Assembly (NCBI GenBank): GCA_902706235.1
Contig: CACSJR010000021.1
Location: 1 to 64,000 of the forward strand
Direction: 5' to 3'
DNA length: 64,000 nt
DNA from: Citrobacter sp. 18056
Lineage (GTDB): Bacteria; Pseudomonadota; Gammaproteobacteria; Enterobacterales; Enterobacteriaceae
The notes under the pieces are model-generated. The model worked only from the letters and a program-made list of their open reading frames with translations, ran no database searches and had not been told where the DNA came from. Both the position numbers and the translations under genes were made by a program. Numbering within the stretch: position 1 is the stretch's first letter; each line of letters opens with the position of its first letter. This document shows positions 28,117 through 39,206 of the stretch, one piece after another.

Positions 28117-29376
28117 ATGAATCTTACCGAATTAAAGAATACGCCGGTTTCTGAGCTGATTACTCTCGGCGAAAATATGGGGCTGGAAAACCAAGCCCGT
28201 ATGCGCAAACAGGACATCATATTTGCCATCCTGAAGCAGCACGCGAAGAGTGGCGAAGATATCTTTGGCGACGGTGTGCTGGAGATTCTGCAGGATGGAT
28301 TTGGTTTCCTCCGTTCCGCAGACAGCTCCTACCTTGCCGGTCCCGATGACATCTACGTTTCCCCCAGCCAAATCCGCCGTTTCAACCTCCGTACAGGTGA
28401 CACCATTTCCGGTAAGATTCGTCCTCCTAAAGAGGGTGAGCGTTACTTTGCATTGTTGAAAGTTAACGAAGTTAACTACGACAAGCCGGAAAATGCGCGT
28501 AACAAAATTCTGTTCGAGAACTTAACGCCGTTGCACGCGAATTCTCGTCTGCGTATGGAACGTGGGAATGGCTCAACTGAAGACTTAACCGCTCGCGTAC
28601 TGGATCTGGCATCACCGATTGGTCGTGGCCAGCGTGGTCTGATTGTCGCACCGCCGAAAGCCGGTAAAACTATGCTGCTGCAGAACATCGCGCAAAGCAT
28701 CGCGTACAATCACCCAGACTGCGTGTTGATGGTTCTGCTTATCGATGAACGTCCGGAAGAAGTGACCGAGATGCAGCGTCTGGTTAAAGGTGAAGTTGTT
28801 GCTTCTACCTTTGATGAGCCAGCCTCTCGCCACGTTCAGGTTGCGGAGATGGTTATTGAGAAGGCTAAACGCCTGGTCGAGCACAAGAAAGACGTTATCA
28901 TTCTGCTCGATTCAATTACTCGTCTGGCTCGTGCCTACAACACCGTCGTACCGGCTTCCGGTAAAGTCCTGACCGGTGGTGTGGATGCGAACGCACTGCA
29001 CCGTCCGAAACGCTTCTTCGGTGCTGCGCGTAACGTGGAAGAGGGTGGTAGTCTGACTATCATCGCTACCGCGCTGGTTGATACCGGTTCTAAAATGGAT
29101 GAAGTTATCTACGAAGAATTTAAAGGTACCGGCAACATGGAACTGCATCTGGCGCGTAAAATCGCTGAGAAGCGCGTGTTCCCTGCTATCGACTACAACC
29201 GTTCTGGTACGCGTAAAGAAGAGCTGCTCACCACTCAGGAAGAGCTGCAGAAAATGTGGATCCTGCGCAAAATCATCCATCCAATGGGTGAAATCGACGC
29301 GATGGAATTCCTCATTAATAAGCTGGCGATGACCAAAACCAACGACGATTTCTTCGATATGATGAAGCGTTCGTAA
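28117..29376 (+). CDS. rho: Transcription termination factor Rho
   Basis: A 419-residue hexameric RNA-DNA helicase, the same length as E. coli Rho. N-terminal residues 1-47 form a helical domain, 48-118 the cold-shock-like RNA-binding domain ([13 protein letters not shown]), and the rest the RecA/F1-like ATPase with P-loop APPKAGKT near 178-185 and Walker [14 protein letters not shown]. The secondary-site Q loop and R loop regions ([19 protein letters not shown]) are intact. A strong intrinsic terminator follows. Confidence 0.98.
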   Translation: MNLTELKNTPVSELITLGENMGLENQARMRKQDIIFAILKQHAKSGEDIFGDGVLEILQDGFGFLRSADSSYLAGPDDIYVSPSQIRRFNLRTGDTISGKIRPPKEGERYFALLKVNEVNYDKPENARNKILFENLTPLHANSRLRMERGNGSTEDLTARVLDLASPIGRGQRGLIVAPPKAGKTMLLQNIAQSIAYNHPDCVLMVLLIDERPEEVTEMQRLVKGEVVASTFDEPASRHVQVAEMVIEKAKRLVEHKKDVIILLDSITRLARAYNTVVPASGKVLTGGVDANALHRPKRFFGAARNVEEGGSLTIIATALVDTGSKMDEVIYEEFKGTGNMELHLARKIAEKRVFPAIDYNRSGTRKEELLTTQEELQKMWILRKIIHPMGEIDAMEFLINKLAMTKTNDDFFDMMKRS

Positions 29377-29390
29377 GTTTCGCGAGACTT

Positions 29391-29425
29391 AAAAACGCCA
29401 CGCAACCGCGTGGCGTTTTTGTTTT
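29391..29425 (+). terminator. rho terminator
   Basis: AAAAACGCCACGC / GCGTGGCGTTTTT with an AACC loop, followed by GTTTT. It lies 14 bases after rho. Confidence 0.93.
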
Positions 29426-29537
29426 AGTGCATACTTATTTGAGTGAGCGGAATGGTCAAATTTGCGAGTTTTTAATTGAGGTCGCAATATTCTGCTCAAA
29501 ATACCAACAAATCCCTTAAAACTCAGTCGTATTCCTC

Positions 29538-29566
29538 TTCAGGCGAACGGCTATCATGAGTATACT
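29538..29566 (+). promoter_or_regulatory. Possible wec operon promoter
   Basis: TTCAGG (29538-29543) and TATACT (29561-29566) are 17 bases apart, 33 bases ahead of wecA. The -10 is good, the -35 weak. Sequence inference only. Confidence 0.45.
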
Positions 29567-29598
29567 TTCGGTAATAATTTTTCCAGAGAGCACCAATT

Positions 29599-30693
29599 GT
29601 GAATTTACTGACCGCCAGTACTGACCTGATCAGTATTTTTTTATTCACAACCCTGTTCCTCTTTTTCGCTCGTAAAGTCGCGAAAAAAGTGGGTCTGGTG
29701 GATAAACCCAACTTCCGTAAACGTCATCAAGGATTGATTCCATTGGTGGGGGGCATTTCAGTCTATGCGGGAATCTGCTTCACATTTGCAATCGTCAATG
29801 TCTACATACCTCATGCGGCACTTTACCTGGCCTGCGCGGGTGTGCTGGTGTTGGTGGGTGCCCTGGACGATAGATTTGATATCAGCGTCAAATTTCGCGC
29901 AACGGTACAGGCCCTCATTGGCATTGTAATGATGTATGTCGGTGGGCTTTATCTCAGAAGCCTGGGCAATATTTTTGGTTCCTGGGAATTGGTCCTGGGT
30001 CCTTTTGGCTATTTCCTGACGTTGTTCGCCGTCTGGGCAGCCATCAATGCCTTTAACATGGTTGATGGGATTGATGGTCTGTTGGGCGGCCTTTCAAGCG
30101 TCTCGTTCGCCGCAATGGGGATGATTCTGTGGTTTGACGGGCAAACAAGCCTGGCGATATGGTGCTTCGCGATGATTGCCGCGATTGTACCGTACATCCT
30201 GCTCAATTTAGGTATTCTGGGCAGACGCTATAAAGTCTTTATGGGTGATGCAGGAAGCACACTAATAGGCTTTACCGTTATCTGGATCCTGCTGGAAACC
30301 ACGCAAGGTAAAACCCATCCTATCAGCCCTGTGACAGCATTGTGGATTATTGCTATTCCACTGATGGACATGGTAGCGATTATGTACCGTCGTCTTCGCA
30401 AAGGGATGAGCCCGTTCTCACCTGACCGTCAGCATATTCACCATCTCATCATGCGAGCGGGTTTTACTTCTCGACAGGCGTTCGTCCTGATTACCCTCGC
30501 AGCGGCGCTGCTGGCAGGCATTGGTGTTTTAGGGGAATACACGCATATCGTTCCTGAGTGGGGAATGCTGATCTTGTTCCTGGTTGCTTTCTTCCTGTAT
30601 GGCTACTGTATTAAACGTGCGTGGAAGGTGGCTCGTTTTATCAAACGTGTGAAAAGAAAAATGCGTCGCAAAAGCGCTACACGTCCAATTTAA
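29599..30693 (+). CDS. wecA: Undecaprenyl-phosphate GlcNAc-1-phosphate transferase
   Basis: A 364-residue inner-membrane polyprenyl-phosphate glycosyltransferase. It joins GlcNAc-1-phosphate from UDP-GlcNAc to undecaprenyl phosphate, the first step of enterobacterial common antigen and of many O antigens. About eleven membrane segments are visible, with the cytosolic catalytic motifs LDDRFD (about 90), NAFNMVDGIDGL and HIHH. The start codon is GTG. It opens the wec operon, 21 bases before wzzE. Confidence 0.96.
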   Translation: MNLLTASTDLISIFLFTTLFLFFARKVAKKVGLVDKPNFRKRHQGLIPLVGGISVYAGICFTFAIVNVYIPHAALYLACAGVLVLVGALDDRFDISVKFRATVQALIGIVMMYVGGLYLRSLGNIFGSWELVLGPFGYFLTLFAVWAAINAFNMVDGIDGLLGGLSSVSFAAMGMILWFDGQTSLAIWCFAMIAAIVPYILLNLGILGRRYKVFMGDAGSTLIGFTVIWILLETTQGKTHPISPVTALWIIAIPLMDMVAIMYRRLRKGMSPFSPDRQHIHHLIMRAGFTSRQAFVLITLAAALLAGIGVLGEYTHIVPEWGMLILFLVAFFLYGYCIKRAWKVARFIKRVKRKMRRKSATRPI

Positions 30694-30713
30694 CCTAAAG
30701 ACCTGGAAGAGAG

Positions 30714-31760
30714 ATGACACAACAATTACCGGGAGCAAACTCAGTGAGCGCTGAAAATGAGCTGGATATTCGCGGTCTGTTTTGTACGTTATGGGCAGGA
30801 AAGCGCTGGATTGTCGGCATTGCCTTTTTGTTTGCTCTGATTGTGCTTGTCTACACCTTCTTTGCCCGGCAGGAGTGGAGCGCGACCGCTATCACTGACC
30901 GGCCGACGGTCAACATGCTGGGGGGCTACTATTCCCAGCAGCAGTTTTTACGCAACCTGGATATCAAAGCGAATCTGGCGAGCCCCGATCAGCCTTCTGC
31001 CATGGATGAATCGTACAAAGAGTTCATCATGCAGCTGGCGTCATGGGATACCCGGCGCGAGTTCTGGTCGCAAACGGACTACTACAAGCAGCGTCAGTCA
31101 GGAAATGCGCGTGCCGATGCCGCACTGCTGGACGACTTAATTAACGATATTCAGTTCATGCCAGGTGACCCGTTGAAAAGCGTGAACGACAGTATCAAGC
31201 TGGTGGCAGAAACGGCCCCGGATGCTAACAATCTGCTGCGTCAGTATGTGGCTTTTGCCAGCCAGAGAGCGGCAGGTCATTTGAATGATGAACTGAAAGG
31301 CGCGTGGGCGGCACGCACTATTCAGATGAAGGCGCAGGTTAAGCGCCAGGAAGAAGTTGCTCAGTCAATTTTCGACCGTAATATTCACAGCGTTCAGCAA
31401 GCATTGAAAGTGGCGCAGCAGAACAATATTTCCCGCAGCGAAACAGATGTTCCGGCAGAGCAGCTGCCTGACTCCGAACTGTTCCTGCTCGGTCGCCCAA
31501 TGCTGCAGGCAAGACTCGAAAATCTACAATCTGTTGGTCCTGATTTTGATCTCGACTACGACCAGAATCGTGCGATGCTGACCACGCTCAATGTTGGGCC
31601 AACTCTCGATCCTCGTTTTCAGACCTACCGTTATTTACGCACACCGGAAGAGCCGGTAAAACGCGATAGTCCGCGTCGCGTCTTTCTGATGGTGATGTGG
31701 GGCATTGTCGGTGCGCTGATTGGCGCAGGCGTTGCGTTAGTGCGTCGTCGCACCCGCTAA
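30714..31760 (+). CDS. wzzE: ECA polysaccharide chain length modulator
   Basis: A 348-residue polysaccharide co-polymerase. It has two membrane segments, near residues 31-50 and near 325-342, flanking a large periplasmic domain with a helical central part, the standard Wzz layout. It sets the number of trisaccharide repeats in the common antigen and the size of cyclic ECA. The C-terminus ends in RRRTR in the cytoplasm. Confidence 0.95.
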   Translation: MTQQLPGANSVSAENELDIRGLFCTLWAGKRWIVGIAFLFALIVLVYTFFARQEWSATAITDRPTVNMLGGYYSQQQFLRNLDIKANLASPDQPSAMDESYKEFIMQLASWDTRREFWSQTDYYKQRQSGNARADAALLDDLINDIQFMPGDPLKSVNDSIKLVAETAPDANNLLRQYVAFASQRAAGHLNDELKGAWAARTIQMKAQVKRQEEVAQSIFDRNIHSVQQALKVAQQNNISRSETDVPAEQLPDSELFLLGRPMLQARLENLQSVGPDFDLDYDQNRAMLTTLNVGPTLDPRFQTYRYLRTPEEPVKRDSPRRVFLMVMWGIVGALIGAGVALVRRRTR

Positions 31761-31816
31761 CAGCAATTCGTGGTGAGGCGGATTGCGTCGTCGCCACCTA
31801 TTCAAAGAGAACTGAT

Positions 31817-32947
31817 GTGAAAGTATTAACCGTATTTGGCACACGTCCAGAGGCGATTAAAATGGCGCCGCTTGTCCATGCTTTGGCAAATGACCCACAT
31901 TTTGAGGCCAAAGTCTGCGTCACGGCTCAGCATCGGGAAATGTTGGATCAGGTGCTCAAGCTGTTTTCCATCGTTCCAGATTTCGATCTCAACGTGATGA
32001 GCCCGGGACAGGGACTGACGGAAATCACCTGCCGGATTCTGCAGGGCTTAAAACCGGTACTGGAATCTTTCAAGCCTGATGTTGTACTGGTGCACGGTGA
32101 TACCACCACGACCATGGCCGCGAGCCTGGCCGCATTTTATCAGCGAATCCCGGTCGGGCACGTTGAGGCTGGTCTGCGCACGGGTGATCTCTATTCTCCG
32201 TGGCCGGAAGAAGCCAACCGTACTATGACGGGCCATCTGGCGATCTATCATTTCGCCCCGACAGAAAATTCGCGCCAGAATCTACTGCGCGAGAACATTT
32301 CCGACAAGGGCATCGTCGTCACGGGCAATACTGTTATTGATGCGCTGTTCTGGGTGCGCGACCGCGTGTTGGCCGATGAGTCCTTACGCAGCGAGCTGGC
32401 TGGCCGTTATCCATTCTTAGACAGCGACAAAAAGCTTATCCTGGTCACGGGCCATCGTCGCGAAAGCTTCGGTCAGGGATTTGAGCAGATTTGCCAGGCG
32501 TTGGCAGAAGTGGCTGCTGAAAACCCGGATGTTCAGGTCGTTTATCCGGTTCATCTCAACCCGAACGTGAGCGAGCCAGTTAACCGCATTCTTGGTCATG
32601 TGGATAACGTCTTTCTGATTGATCCACAGGACTACCTGCCGTTCGTCTGGCTGATGAATCGTGCATGGTTGATCCTTACTGATTCTGGAGGCATTCAGGA
32701 AGAAGCCCCATCGCTGGGGAAACCGGTGCTGGTGATGCGAGATACCACTGAGCGCCCAGAGGCCGTAGATGCCGGAACCGTTCGTCTGGTCGGCACTGAT
32801 CGTCAGAACATAGTGAATGAAGTTACGCGATTGCTGCGTGACGAGAAGGAGTATCAGGCGATGAGCCGGGCCCATAATCCTTATGGTGACGGCCAGGCCT
32901 GTAGTCGAATTTTGTCAGCACTCAAACACAATCAGGAAGCGCTATGA
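31817..32947 (+). CDS. wecB: UDP-GlcNAc 2-epimerase (non-hydrolysing)
   Basis: A 376-residue GT-B fold epimerase that makes UDP-ManNAc for common antigen. Conserved motifs: [12 protein letters not shown] at the start, [10 protein letters not shown] around residue 117 and [16 protein letters not shown] near 290. The GTG start at 31817 gives the E. coli N-terminus [12 protein letters not shown]; the frame is open further upstream but that stretch overlaps wzzE. It overlaps wecC by four bases. Confidence 0.96.
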   Translation: MKVLTVFGTRPEAIKMAPLVHALANDPHFEAKVCVTAQHREMLDQVLKLFSIVPDFDLNVMSPGQGLTEITCRILQGLKPVLESFKPDVVLVHGDTTTTMAASLAAFYQRIPVGHVEAGLRTGDLYSPWPEEANRTMTGHLAIYHFAPTENSRQNLLRENISDKGIVVTGNTVIDALFWVRDRVLADESLRSELAGRYPFLDSDKKLILVTGHRRESFGQGFEQICQALAEVAAENPDVQVVYPVHLNPNVSEPVNRILGHVDNVFLIDPQDYLPFVWLMNRAWLILTDSGGIQEEAPSLGKPVLVMRDTTERPEAVDAGTVRLVGTDRQNIVNEVTRLLRDEKEYQAMSRAHNPYGDGQACSRILSALKHNQEAL

Positions 32948-34206
32948 GTTTTTCGACCATCTCTGTCATCGGCCTTGGCTACATCGGCCTGCCAACGGCA
33001 GCAGCATTTGCCTCACGCAAGAAACAGGTGGTGGGTGTGGATATCAATCAGCACGCGGTAGACACTATCAACCGCGGCGAAATCCATATCGTTGAACCCG
33101 ATCTCGGTCAGGTCGTCAAAGCGGCGGTCGAAGGCGGCTATCTACGCGCCAGCACGATGCCGGTTGAAGCCGATGCCTACCTGATTGCCGTGCCTACACC
33201 GTTTAAAGGCGATCATGAGCCTGACATGGCGTTTGTCGAAGCGGCCGCCCGCGCCATTGCGCCAGTGCTCAAGAAGGGCGCGTTGGTGATCCTCGAGTCC
33301 ACCTCTCCAGTGGGCGCGACGGAACAGGTGGCCGAGTGGCTGGCAGAAATGCGTCAGGACTTGAGCTTCCCGCAGCAGACAGGCGAACAGGCTGATGTGA
33401 ATGTCGCCTACTGCCCGGAGCGCGTGCTACCAGGCCAGGTGATGGTTGAACTGATTAAAAACGATCGCGTGATCGGCGGCATGACGCCGGTATGCTCCGC
33501 GCGCGCCAGCGAACTCTACAATATTTTCCTTGAAGGGGAATGTGTCGTAACCAACGCCCGTACCGCAGAAATGTGCAAACTGACGGAAAACAGCTTCCGC
33601 GACGTGAATATCGCGTTTGCCAACGAACTGTCGCTGATTTGTGCCGATCAGGGGATCAACGTCTGGGAACTGATTCGCCTCGCGAATCGTCATCCGCGCG
33701 TTAACATTCTCCAGCCTGGACCGGGCGTGGGCGGACACTGCATCGCCGTTGACCCATGGTTCATCGTGGCGCAGAACCCGCAGCATGCGAGATTGATTCG
33801 CACCGCGCGTGAAGTGAACGACCATAAACCGCATTGGGTAATGAATCAGGTGAAAGCCATGGTCGCCGATTGCCTGGCCGCCAGCGATAAGCGTGCCAGT
33901 GACGTCAAAATTGCCTGTTTCGGGCTGGCATTCAAACCGAATATCGACGATCTGCGTGAAAGCCCGGCGATGGAAATCGCGACGCTGATTGCTGACTGGC
34001 ACAGCGGTGAAATGCTGGTGGTCGAGCCCAACGTTCATCAACTGCCGAAAAAACTTACCGATAAAGCGACGCTAGTTTCTCTGGATGACGCTCTGAATGA
34101 TGCCGACGTGCTGGTGATGCTGGTTGATCACAAGCAGTTCAAAGCCGTAGACGGCGACAGCCTCAAGCAGGCGTTTGTGGTGGACACCAAAGGAGTATGG
34201 CGTTGA
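32944..34206 (+). CDS. wecC: UDP-ManNAc 6-dehydrogenase
   Basis: A 420-residue UDP-glucose/GDP-mannose dehydrogenase family enzyme. It oxidises UDP-ManNAc to UDP-ManNAcA with two NAD+. The N-terminal Rossmann motif is [12 protein letters not shown], the catalytic cysteine lies in [16 protein letters not shown] near residue 266, and the C-terminal UDP-binding domain follows. It is translationally coupled to wecB and to rffG by four-base overlaps. Confidence 0.97.
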   Translation: MSFSTISVIGLGYIGLPTAAAFASRKKQVVGVDINQHAVDTINRGEIHIVEPDLGQVVKAAVEGGYLRASTMPVEADAYLIAVPTPFKGDHEPDMAFVEAAARAIAPVLKKGALVILESTSPVGATEQVAEWLAEMRQDLSFPQQTGEQADVNVAYCPERVLPGQVMVELIKNDRVIGGMTPVCSARASELYNIFLEGECVVTNARTAEMCKLTENSFRDVNIAFANELSLICADQGINVWELIRLANRHPRVNILQPGPGVGGHCIAVDPWFIVAQNPQHARLIRTAREVNDHKPHWVMNQVKAMVADCLAASDKRASDVKIACFGLAFKPNIDDLRESPAMEIATLIADWHSGEMLVVEPNVHQLPKKLTDKATLVSLDDALNDADVLVMLVDHKQFKAVDGDSLKQAFVVDTKGVWR

Positions 34207-35270
34207 AAAAGATTCTGGTGACCGGCGGCGCGGGTTTTATTGGCTCCGCCGTGGCGCGTTACATCATCAGTGAAACCACCGACAGCGTTGTCGTGGTTGA
34301 TAAGCTGACCTACGCCGGAAATCTTGCCTCGCTTGCCCCTGTTTCACAAAGCGATCGTTTCGCCTTTGAGCAGGTCGATATCTGTGACCGTCAGGGGCTG
34401 GACGCTGTTTTTGCCCGTCATCAGCCCGACATGGTCATGCACCTGGCGGCAGAAAGTCATGTCGATCGTTCCATTGACGGTCCTGCGGCGTTCATCGAAA
34501 CCAACATTCTTGGCACCTATACCCTATTAGAAGCGGCGCGCGGCTGGTGGAATACCCTGGCAGACGATAAAAAATCGGCGTTCCGTTTCCATCATATCTC
34601 CACCGATGAAGTGTATGGCGACCTGCATGGCAGCGATGATTTCTTCACCGAAACCACGTCTTATGCGCCAAGCAGCCCTTATTCAGCGTCAAAAGCAGGC
34701 AGCGATCATCTGGTGCGGGCATGGCTGCGAACGTATGGTCTGCCAACGCTGGTCACCAACTGCTCGAATAACTACGGGCCGTATCACTTCCCGGAAAAGC
34801 TTATCCCGCTGACGATTTTGAATGCTCTGGCGGGCAAGGCGCTGCCGGTTTATGGCAATGGACAGCAGGTGCGCGATTGGCTTTATGTGGAAGATCACGC
34901 CCGCGCGCTTTACCGCGTGGTGACTACCGGTGTCGTGGGCGAGACTTACAATATCGGTGGCCATAACGAACGTCAGAATATTGATGTGGTTCGCACCGTC
35001 TGTGCACTGCTTGAAGAGCTGGTACCGCAAAAGCCTGAAGGCGTCGCCAGGTATCAGGATTTGATCACCTACGTAACCGACAGACCCGGGCATGACGTGC
35101 GTTACGCCATCGATGCGGCAAAAATTGAACGTGAACTGGGCTGGACGCCGGAAGAAACATTTGAAACCGGAATGCGCAAAACGGTCCAATGGTACCTTGC
35201 GAATCAGGCCTGGTGGAAACAGGTTCTGGATGGCAGTTATCAGGGCGAACGTCTCGGCCTGAAAGGCTAA
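34203..35270 (+). CDS. rffG: dTDP-glucose 4,6-dehydratase (ECA)
   Basis: A 355-residue short-chain dehydrogenase family enzyme. It forms dTDP-4-keto-6-deoxyglucose on the way to dTDP-Fuc4NAc. The NAD motif [10 protein letters not shown] is at the N-terminus and the catalytic STDEVYGD and YSASK segments are present. I prefer the TTG at 34203: it gives exactly the E. coli length, overlaps the wecC stop as TTGA, and lies nine bases after AAAGGAG. The ATG at 34197 sits too close to that ribosome site. Confidence 0.94.
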   Translation: MKKILVTGGAGFIGSAVARYIISETTDSVVVVDKLTYAGNLASLAPVSQSDRFAFEQVDICDRQGLDAVFARHQPDMVMHLAAESHVDRSIDGPAAFIETNILGTYTLLEAARGWWNTLADDKKSAFRFHHISTDEVYGDLHGSDDFFTETTSYAPSSPYSASKAGSDHLVRAWLRTYGLPTLVTNCSNNYGPYHFPEKLIPLTILNALAGKALPVYGNGQQVRDWLYVEDHARALYRVVTTGVVGETYNIGGHNERQNIDVVRTVCALLEELVPQKPEGVARYQDLITYVTDRPGHDVRYAIDAAKIERELGWTPEETFETGMRKTVQWYLANQAWWKQVLDGSYQGERLGLKG

Positions 35271-35287
35271 CTCTCCCGGGAGGACAT

Positions 35288-36169
35288 ATGAAAGGCATTA
35301 TTCTGGCCGGCGGTTCTGGCACCCGATTGCATCCTATCACCCGCGGTGTTTCCAAACAGCTGCTGCCCATTTACGACAAACCGATGATCTACTACCCCCT
35401 GTCAGTGCTCATGCTGGCGGGGATCCGTGAGATTCTGATCATCACCACACCTGAAGATATAAGCTACTTCCAGCGTCTGTTGGGTGATGGGTCTGAATTT
35501 GGTATCGAGCTGCGTTATGCCGAGCAGCCAAGTCCTGATGGTCTGGCGCAGGCGTTTATCATCGGTGAAACGTTCCTGAACGGGGAACCTTCGTGCCTGG
35601 TGCTGGGCGATAACATCTTCTTCGGCCAGGGCTTCAGCCCGAAATTGCGTAGCGTTGCCGCGCGTACCGAAGGCGCAACCGTCTTTGGCTATCAGGTGAT
35701 GGATCCTGAACGTTTCGGCGTGGTTGCATTCGACGACAATTTCCGCGCAATCTCGCTGGAGGAAAAGCCCAAAGAGCCAAAGTCTAACTGGGCGGTCACC
35801 GGCCTCTATTTCTATGACCACAACGTGGTGGAGTACGCCAAACGCGTGAAACCTTCAGAGCGCGGTGAGCTGGAAATCACCTCCATTAACCAGATGTATC
35901 TCGATGACGGTAAGCTAACCGTGGAGCTTCTCGGACGCGGATTTGCGTGGCTGGATACAGGCACACATGACAGCCTGATTGAGGCCAGCATGTTCGTGCA
36001 GACGGTCGAAAAACGTCAGGGATTCAAAATTGCCTGCCTGGAAGAGATTGCCTGGCGCAACGGCTGGCTTGATGATGACGGCGTAAAACGTGCGGCCAAT
36101 CAGTTAGCCAAAACCGGCTACGGCCAGTATCTGTTGGAGTTGCTTCGTGCCCGTCCGCGCCAGTATTGA
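35288..36169 (+). CDS. rffH: Glucose-1-phosphate thymidylyltransferase (ECA)
   Basis: A 293-residue nucleotidyltransferase that makes dTDP-glucose from dTTP and glucose-1-phosphate. The signature is [20 protein letters not shown] at the N-terminus; LGDNIFFG and the EEKP motif follow. The ATG at 35288 has GGGAGGA seven bases upstream; the frame is open upstream inside rffG but without need. Its end overlaps wecD by 23 bases. Confidence 0.96.
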   Translation: MKGIILAGGSGTRLHPITRGVSKQLLPIYDKPMIYYPLSVLMLAGIREILIITTPEDISYFQRLLGDGSEFGIELRYAEQPSPDGLAQAFIIGETFLNGEPSCLVLGDNIFFGQGFSPKLRSVAARTEGATVFGYQVMDPERFGVVAFDDNFRAISLEEKPKEPKSNWAVTGLYFYDHNVVEYAKRVKPSERGELEITSINQMYLDDGKLTVELLGRGFAWLDTGTHDSLIEASMFVQTVEKRQGFKIACLEEIAWRNGWLDDDGVKRAANQLAKTGYGQYLLELLRARPRQY

Positions 36170-36821
36170 TCCCCTTCACTGGGAAACGCAGTTTTTTGGT
36201 ATCAGCAGTGCGATTGTTCGCATGGCTGATGATACGCCGGAACTTCACGCCGAAGAACTGGCGAACTGGTCACGCGTGCAGGCGAAAATCCCGGCGCAGC
36301 GCACCGACTGGCTCGACGCGTTGCAAGCGCTCGGTTTTCAGCTGGTGGAAGGGGAAATTGATTTCCGGCTAACGGTGACGGATAGCGTTGACCCGCAGGC
36401 TGAGATTGCTACCGAAGATGACATTCCCCGGCTACGAGAGCTAGCCGCACAGGCGTTTGCGCAGAGCCGCTTTCGCGCGCCCTGGTACGCCGACGACGCC
36501 AGCGGCCGTTTTTACGCGCAGTGGATTGAAAATGCAGTGCGCGGCACGTTCGATCATCAATGCCTGGTTTTCCGCGATGAGAACGCGGCTATCCGCGCCT
36601 TTGTTACTTTGCGTCAACTGAATGACAGCGAGGCCCGGATTGGGCTGCTGGCAGGGCGTGGTGCGGGTGACATTCTCATGCAGGCTGCTGTGCATTGGGC
36701 GCATGCGCGCCAACTGAATACGCTGCGGGTAGCGACCCAAATGGGCAATACCGCGGCACTTAAACGTTACACTCAAAGCGGTGCTGTCCCCGAAAGTACC
36801 GCCTATTGGCTATACAGGTGA
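36147..36821 (+). CDS. wecD: dTDP-fucosamine acetyltransferase
   Basis: A 224-residue GNAT acetyltransferase that acetylates dTDP-4-amino-4,6-dideoxygalactose with acetyl-CoA. The acetyl-CoA loop is [10 protein letters not shown] in the C-terminal half and the stretch [15 protein letters not shown] is conserved with E. coli. The GTG start at 36147 gives VPVRASI and equals the E. coli length. The overlap of 23 bases with rffH is unusual in size but conserved in this operon. Confidence 0.94.
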   Translation: MPVRASIDPLHWETQFFGISSAIVRMADDTPELHAEELANWSRVQAKIPAQRTDWLDALQALGFQLVEGEIDFRLTVTDSVDPQAEIATEDDIPRLRELAAQAFAQSRFRAPWYADDASGRFYAQWIENAVRGTFDHQCLVFRDENAAIRAFVTLRQLNDSEARIGLLAGRGAGDILMQAAVHWAHARQLNTLRVATQMGNTAALKRYTQSGAVPESTAYWLYR

Positions 36822-36825
36822 CACG

Positions 36826-37956
36826 ATGATTCCTTTTAACGCACCGCCGGTTGTAGGTACTGAACTTGATTACATGCAGTCGGCCATGGGCAGCGGCAAA
36901 CTGTGCGGCGACGGCGGTTTCACCCGTCGCTGTCAGCAGTGGATGGAGCAGCGTTTCGGCAGTGCCAAAGTGCTGTTAACCCCATCCTGCACCGCGTCGC
37001 TGGAAATGGCGGCCCTGCTGCTGGATATCCAGCCCGGCGATGAAGTCATCATGCCGAGTTACACCTTTGTGTCCACGGCGAACGCCTTTGTGCTGCGTGG
37101 CGCAAAAATCATCTTTGTCGACGTGCGCCGCGACACCATGAACATTGACGAAACGCTGATTGAAGCGGCGATCACCGAGAAAACCCGCGTCATCGTGCCG
37201 GTGCATTATGCGGGCGTAGCCTGTGAAATGGACACCATCATGGCGCTCGCCAAAAAGCATAACCTGTTCGTGGTGGAAGATGCCGCCCAGGGTGTGATGT
37301 CGACTTACAAAGGCCGTGCGCTGGGCACCATCGGGCATATCGGTTGCTTTAGCTTCCATGAAACCAAAAACTACACCGCCGGTGGTGAAGGCGGCGCGAC
37401 GTTGATTAACGATCCTAAACTGATTGAGCGTGCCGAAGTCATTCGCGAGAAAGGCACCAATCGCAGTCAGTTCTTCCGCGGGCAGGTCGACAAATACACC
37501 TGGCGCGATATCGGTTCAAGTTACCTGATGGCCGATTTGCAGGCGGCGTATCTGTGGGCGCAACTGGAAGCGGCAGATCGTATTAACCAGCAGCGTCTTA
37601 GCCTGTGGCAAACCTATCACGATGCGCTGAAACCGCTGGCGGACGCCGGCCGTATTGAGCTGCCGACGATCCCAGCCGACTGCGTGCATAACGCACACAT
37701 GTTTTACATCAAGCTGAGTGACGAAGCCGATCGCGGCAAGCTGATTGCCTGGCTGAAAGAGGCCGAGATCCTGGCGGTGTTCCACTATATTCCGCTGCAC
37801 TCGTCGCCTGCGGGTGAAGCCTTTGGCGAGTTCCATGGCGAAGATCGCTACACCACGCAGGAAAGTGAGCGTTTGCTACGTCTGCCGCTGTTCTACAATC
37901 TGGCGGCGGTGAATCAGCGCACGGTGATTAACTCTCTGCTTAGCTTCTTCGCCTGA
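36826..37956 (+). CDS. wecE: dTDP-4-amino-4,6-dideoxygalactose transaminase
   Basis: A 376-residue DegT/DnrJ/EryC1 aminotransferase using PLP. It aminates dTDP-4-keto-6-deoxyglucose with glutamate. The PLP lysine lies in FSFHETKNYTAGGEGG near residue 181. The start at 36826 gives MIPFNAPPVVG as in E. coli; the longer upstream frame lies in wecD. Its stop codon shares one base with the wzxE start. Confidence 0.96.
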   Translation: MIPFNAPPVVGTELDYMQSAMGSGKLCGDGGFTRRCQQWMEQRFGSAKVLLTPSCTASLEMAALLLDIQPGDEVIMPSYTFVSTANAFVLRGAKIIFVDVRRDTMNIDETLIEAAITEKTRVIVPVHYAGVACEMDTIMALAKKHNLFVVEDAAQGVMSTYKGRALGTIGHIGCFSFHETKNYTAGGEGGATLINDPKLIERAEVIREKGTNRSQFFRGQVDKYTWRDIGSSYLMADLQAAYLWAQLEAADRINQQRLSLWQTYHDALKPLADAGRIELPTIPADCVHNAHMFYIKLSDEADRGKLIAWLKEAEILAVFHYIPLHSSPAGEAFGEFHGEDRYTTQESERLLRLPLFYNLAAVNQRTVINSLLSFFA

Positions 37957-39206
37957 TGTCGCTGGCAAAAGCATCTGTCTGGACTGCGGCCAGCACGCTG
38001 GTCAAAATTGGTGCGGGTCTGCTGGTGGTCAAACTGTTGGCAGTGACCTATGGCCCGTCTGGTGTCGGTCTGGCGGGTAACTTCCGTCAATTGGTGACGG
38101 TGCTCGGCGTGCTCGCTGGAGCGGGGATTTTCAACGGCGTCACTAAGTATGTCGCACAGTATCACGATGACCCCGACCACCTGCGCAAAGTGGTCGGCAC
38201 CTCGTCAGCGATGGTGCTGGGTTTCTCCACGTTGTTGGCCATCATCTTTGTTGTTGCCGCTGCGCCCATCAGCCAGGGGCTGTTCGGGCATACCCATTAT
38301 CAAGGGTTAGTGCGGCTGGTGGCGCTGGTCCAGATGGGAATTGCGTGGGCCAACCTGCTGCTGGCGCTGCTCAAAGGTTTTCGCGATGCATCCGGAAACG
38401 CACTGGCTCTCATTGCCGGTAGCTTAATTGGTGTAGCAGCGTATTTTCTTAGCTGGCATTTCGGCGGCTATGAAGGCGCGTTGTTGGGTATCGCCTTAGT
38501 CCCTGCGCTGGTCGTACTGCCAGCCGCAGTGATGATGGCGAAGCGCAGATCGATTCCGTTTGCCTGGCTGAAACCACGGTGGGATGCGTTTTATGCCGGA
38601 CAGTTGGGCAAATTTACGGTAATGGCGTTGATCACATCGGTGACGCTGCCGGTGGCATATGTGATGATGCGAAACCTGCTGGCTGCGCATTACAGCTGGG
38701 ATGAAGTGGGGATCTGGCAGGGCGTCAGCAGCATTTCCGACGCCTACCTGCAGTTTATTACCGCCTCATTCAGCGTCTATTTGCTACCAACGCTATCGCG
38801 GCTGAGCGAGAAATCAGACATCACGCGCGAAATCGCGAAATCGCTGAAGTTCGTACTACCGGCGGTAGCCGCGGCAAGTTTCACCGTCTGGCTGCTGCGT
38901 GATTTTGCTATTTGGCTGCTGTTTTCTGCGAAGTTTACTGCAATGCGCGATCTCTTCGCGTGGCAGCTAGTCGGCGATGTGCTGAAAGTGGGCGCTTATG
39001 TGTACGGCTACCTGGTGATTGCCAAAGCGTCGCTGCGGTTCTACGTACTGACGGAAATTAGCCAGTTCACGTTGCTGACCGCATTCTCGCATTGGCTGAT
39101 CCCCGCGCACGGCGCGCTTGGCGCGGCGCAAGCCTATATGGCGACCTATATCGTTTATTTTGCGCTGTGCACCAGCGTATTTTTAATTTGGCGTAAACGG
39201 GCATGA
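37956..39206 (+). CDS. wzxE: Lipid III (ECA) flippase
   Basis: A 416-residue inner-membrane protein of the polysaccharide transporter (PST, MOP) family. It has about twelve membrane segments and moves the undecaprenyl-linked trisaccharide (lipid III) across the membrane. Length equals E. coli WzxE. The start overlaps the wecE stop as TGATG, and its end overlaps wecF as ATGA. Confidence 0.96.
   Translation: MSLAKASVWTAASTLVKIGAGLLVVKLLAVTYGPSGVGLAGNFRQLVTVLGVLAGAGIFNGVTKYVAQYHDDPDHLRKVVGTSSAMVLGFSTLLAIIFVVAAAPISQGLFGHTHYQGLVRLVALVQMGIAWANLLLALLKGFRDASGNALALIAGSLIGVAAYFLSWHFGGYEGALLGIALVPALVVLPAAVMMAKRRSIPFAWLKPRWDAFYAGQLGKFTVMALITSVTLPVAYVMMRNLLAAHYSWDEVGIWQGVSSISDAYLQFITASFSVYLLPTLSRLSEKSDITREIAKSLKFVLPAVAAASFTVWLLRDFAIWLLFSAKFTAMRDLFAWQLVGDVLKVGAYVYGYLVIAKASLRFYVLTEISQFTLLTAFSHWLIPAHGALGAAQAYMATYIVYFALCTSVFLIWRKRA

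Noticed and set aside
28058-28120. A 20-codon frame [20 protein letters not shown] whose stop overlaps the rho start as ATGA
   Set aside because: The overlap is suggestive, but the ribosome site is poor and too close, and the rhoL-like frame lies elsewhere.
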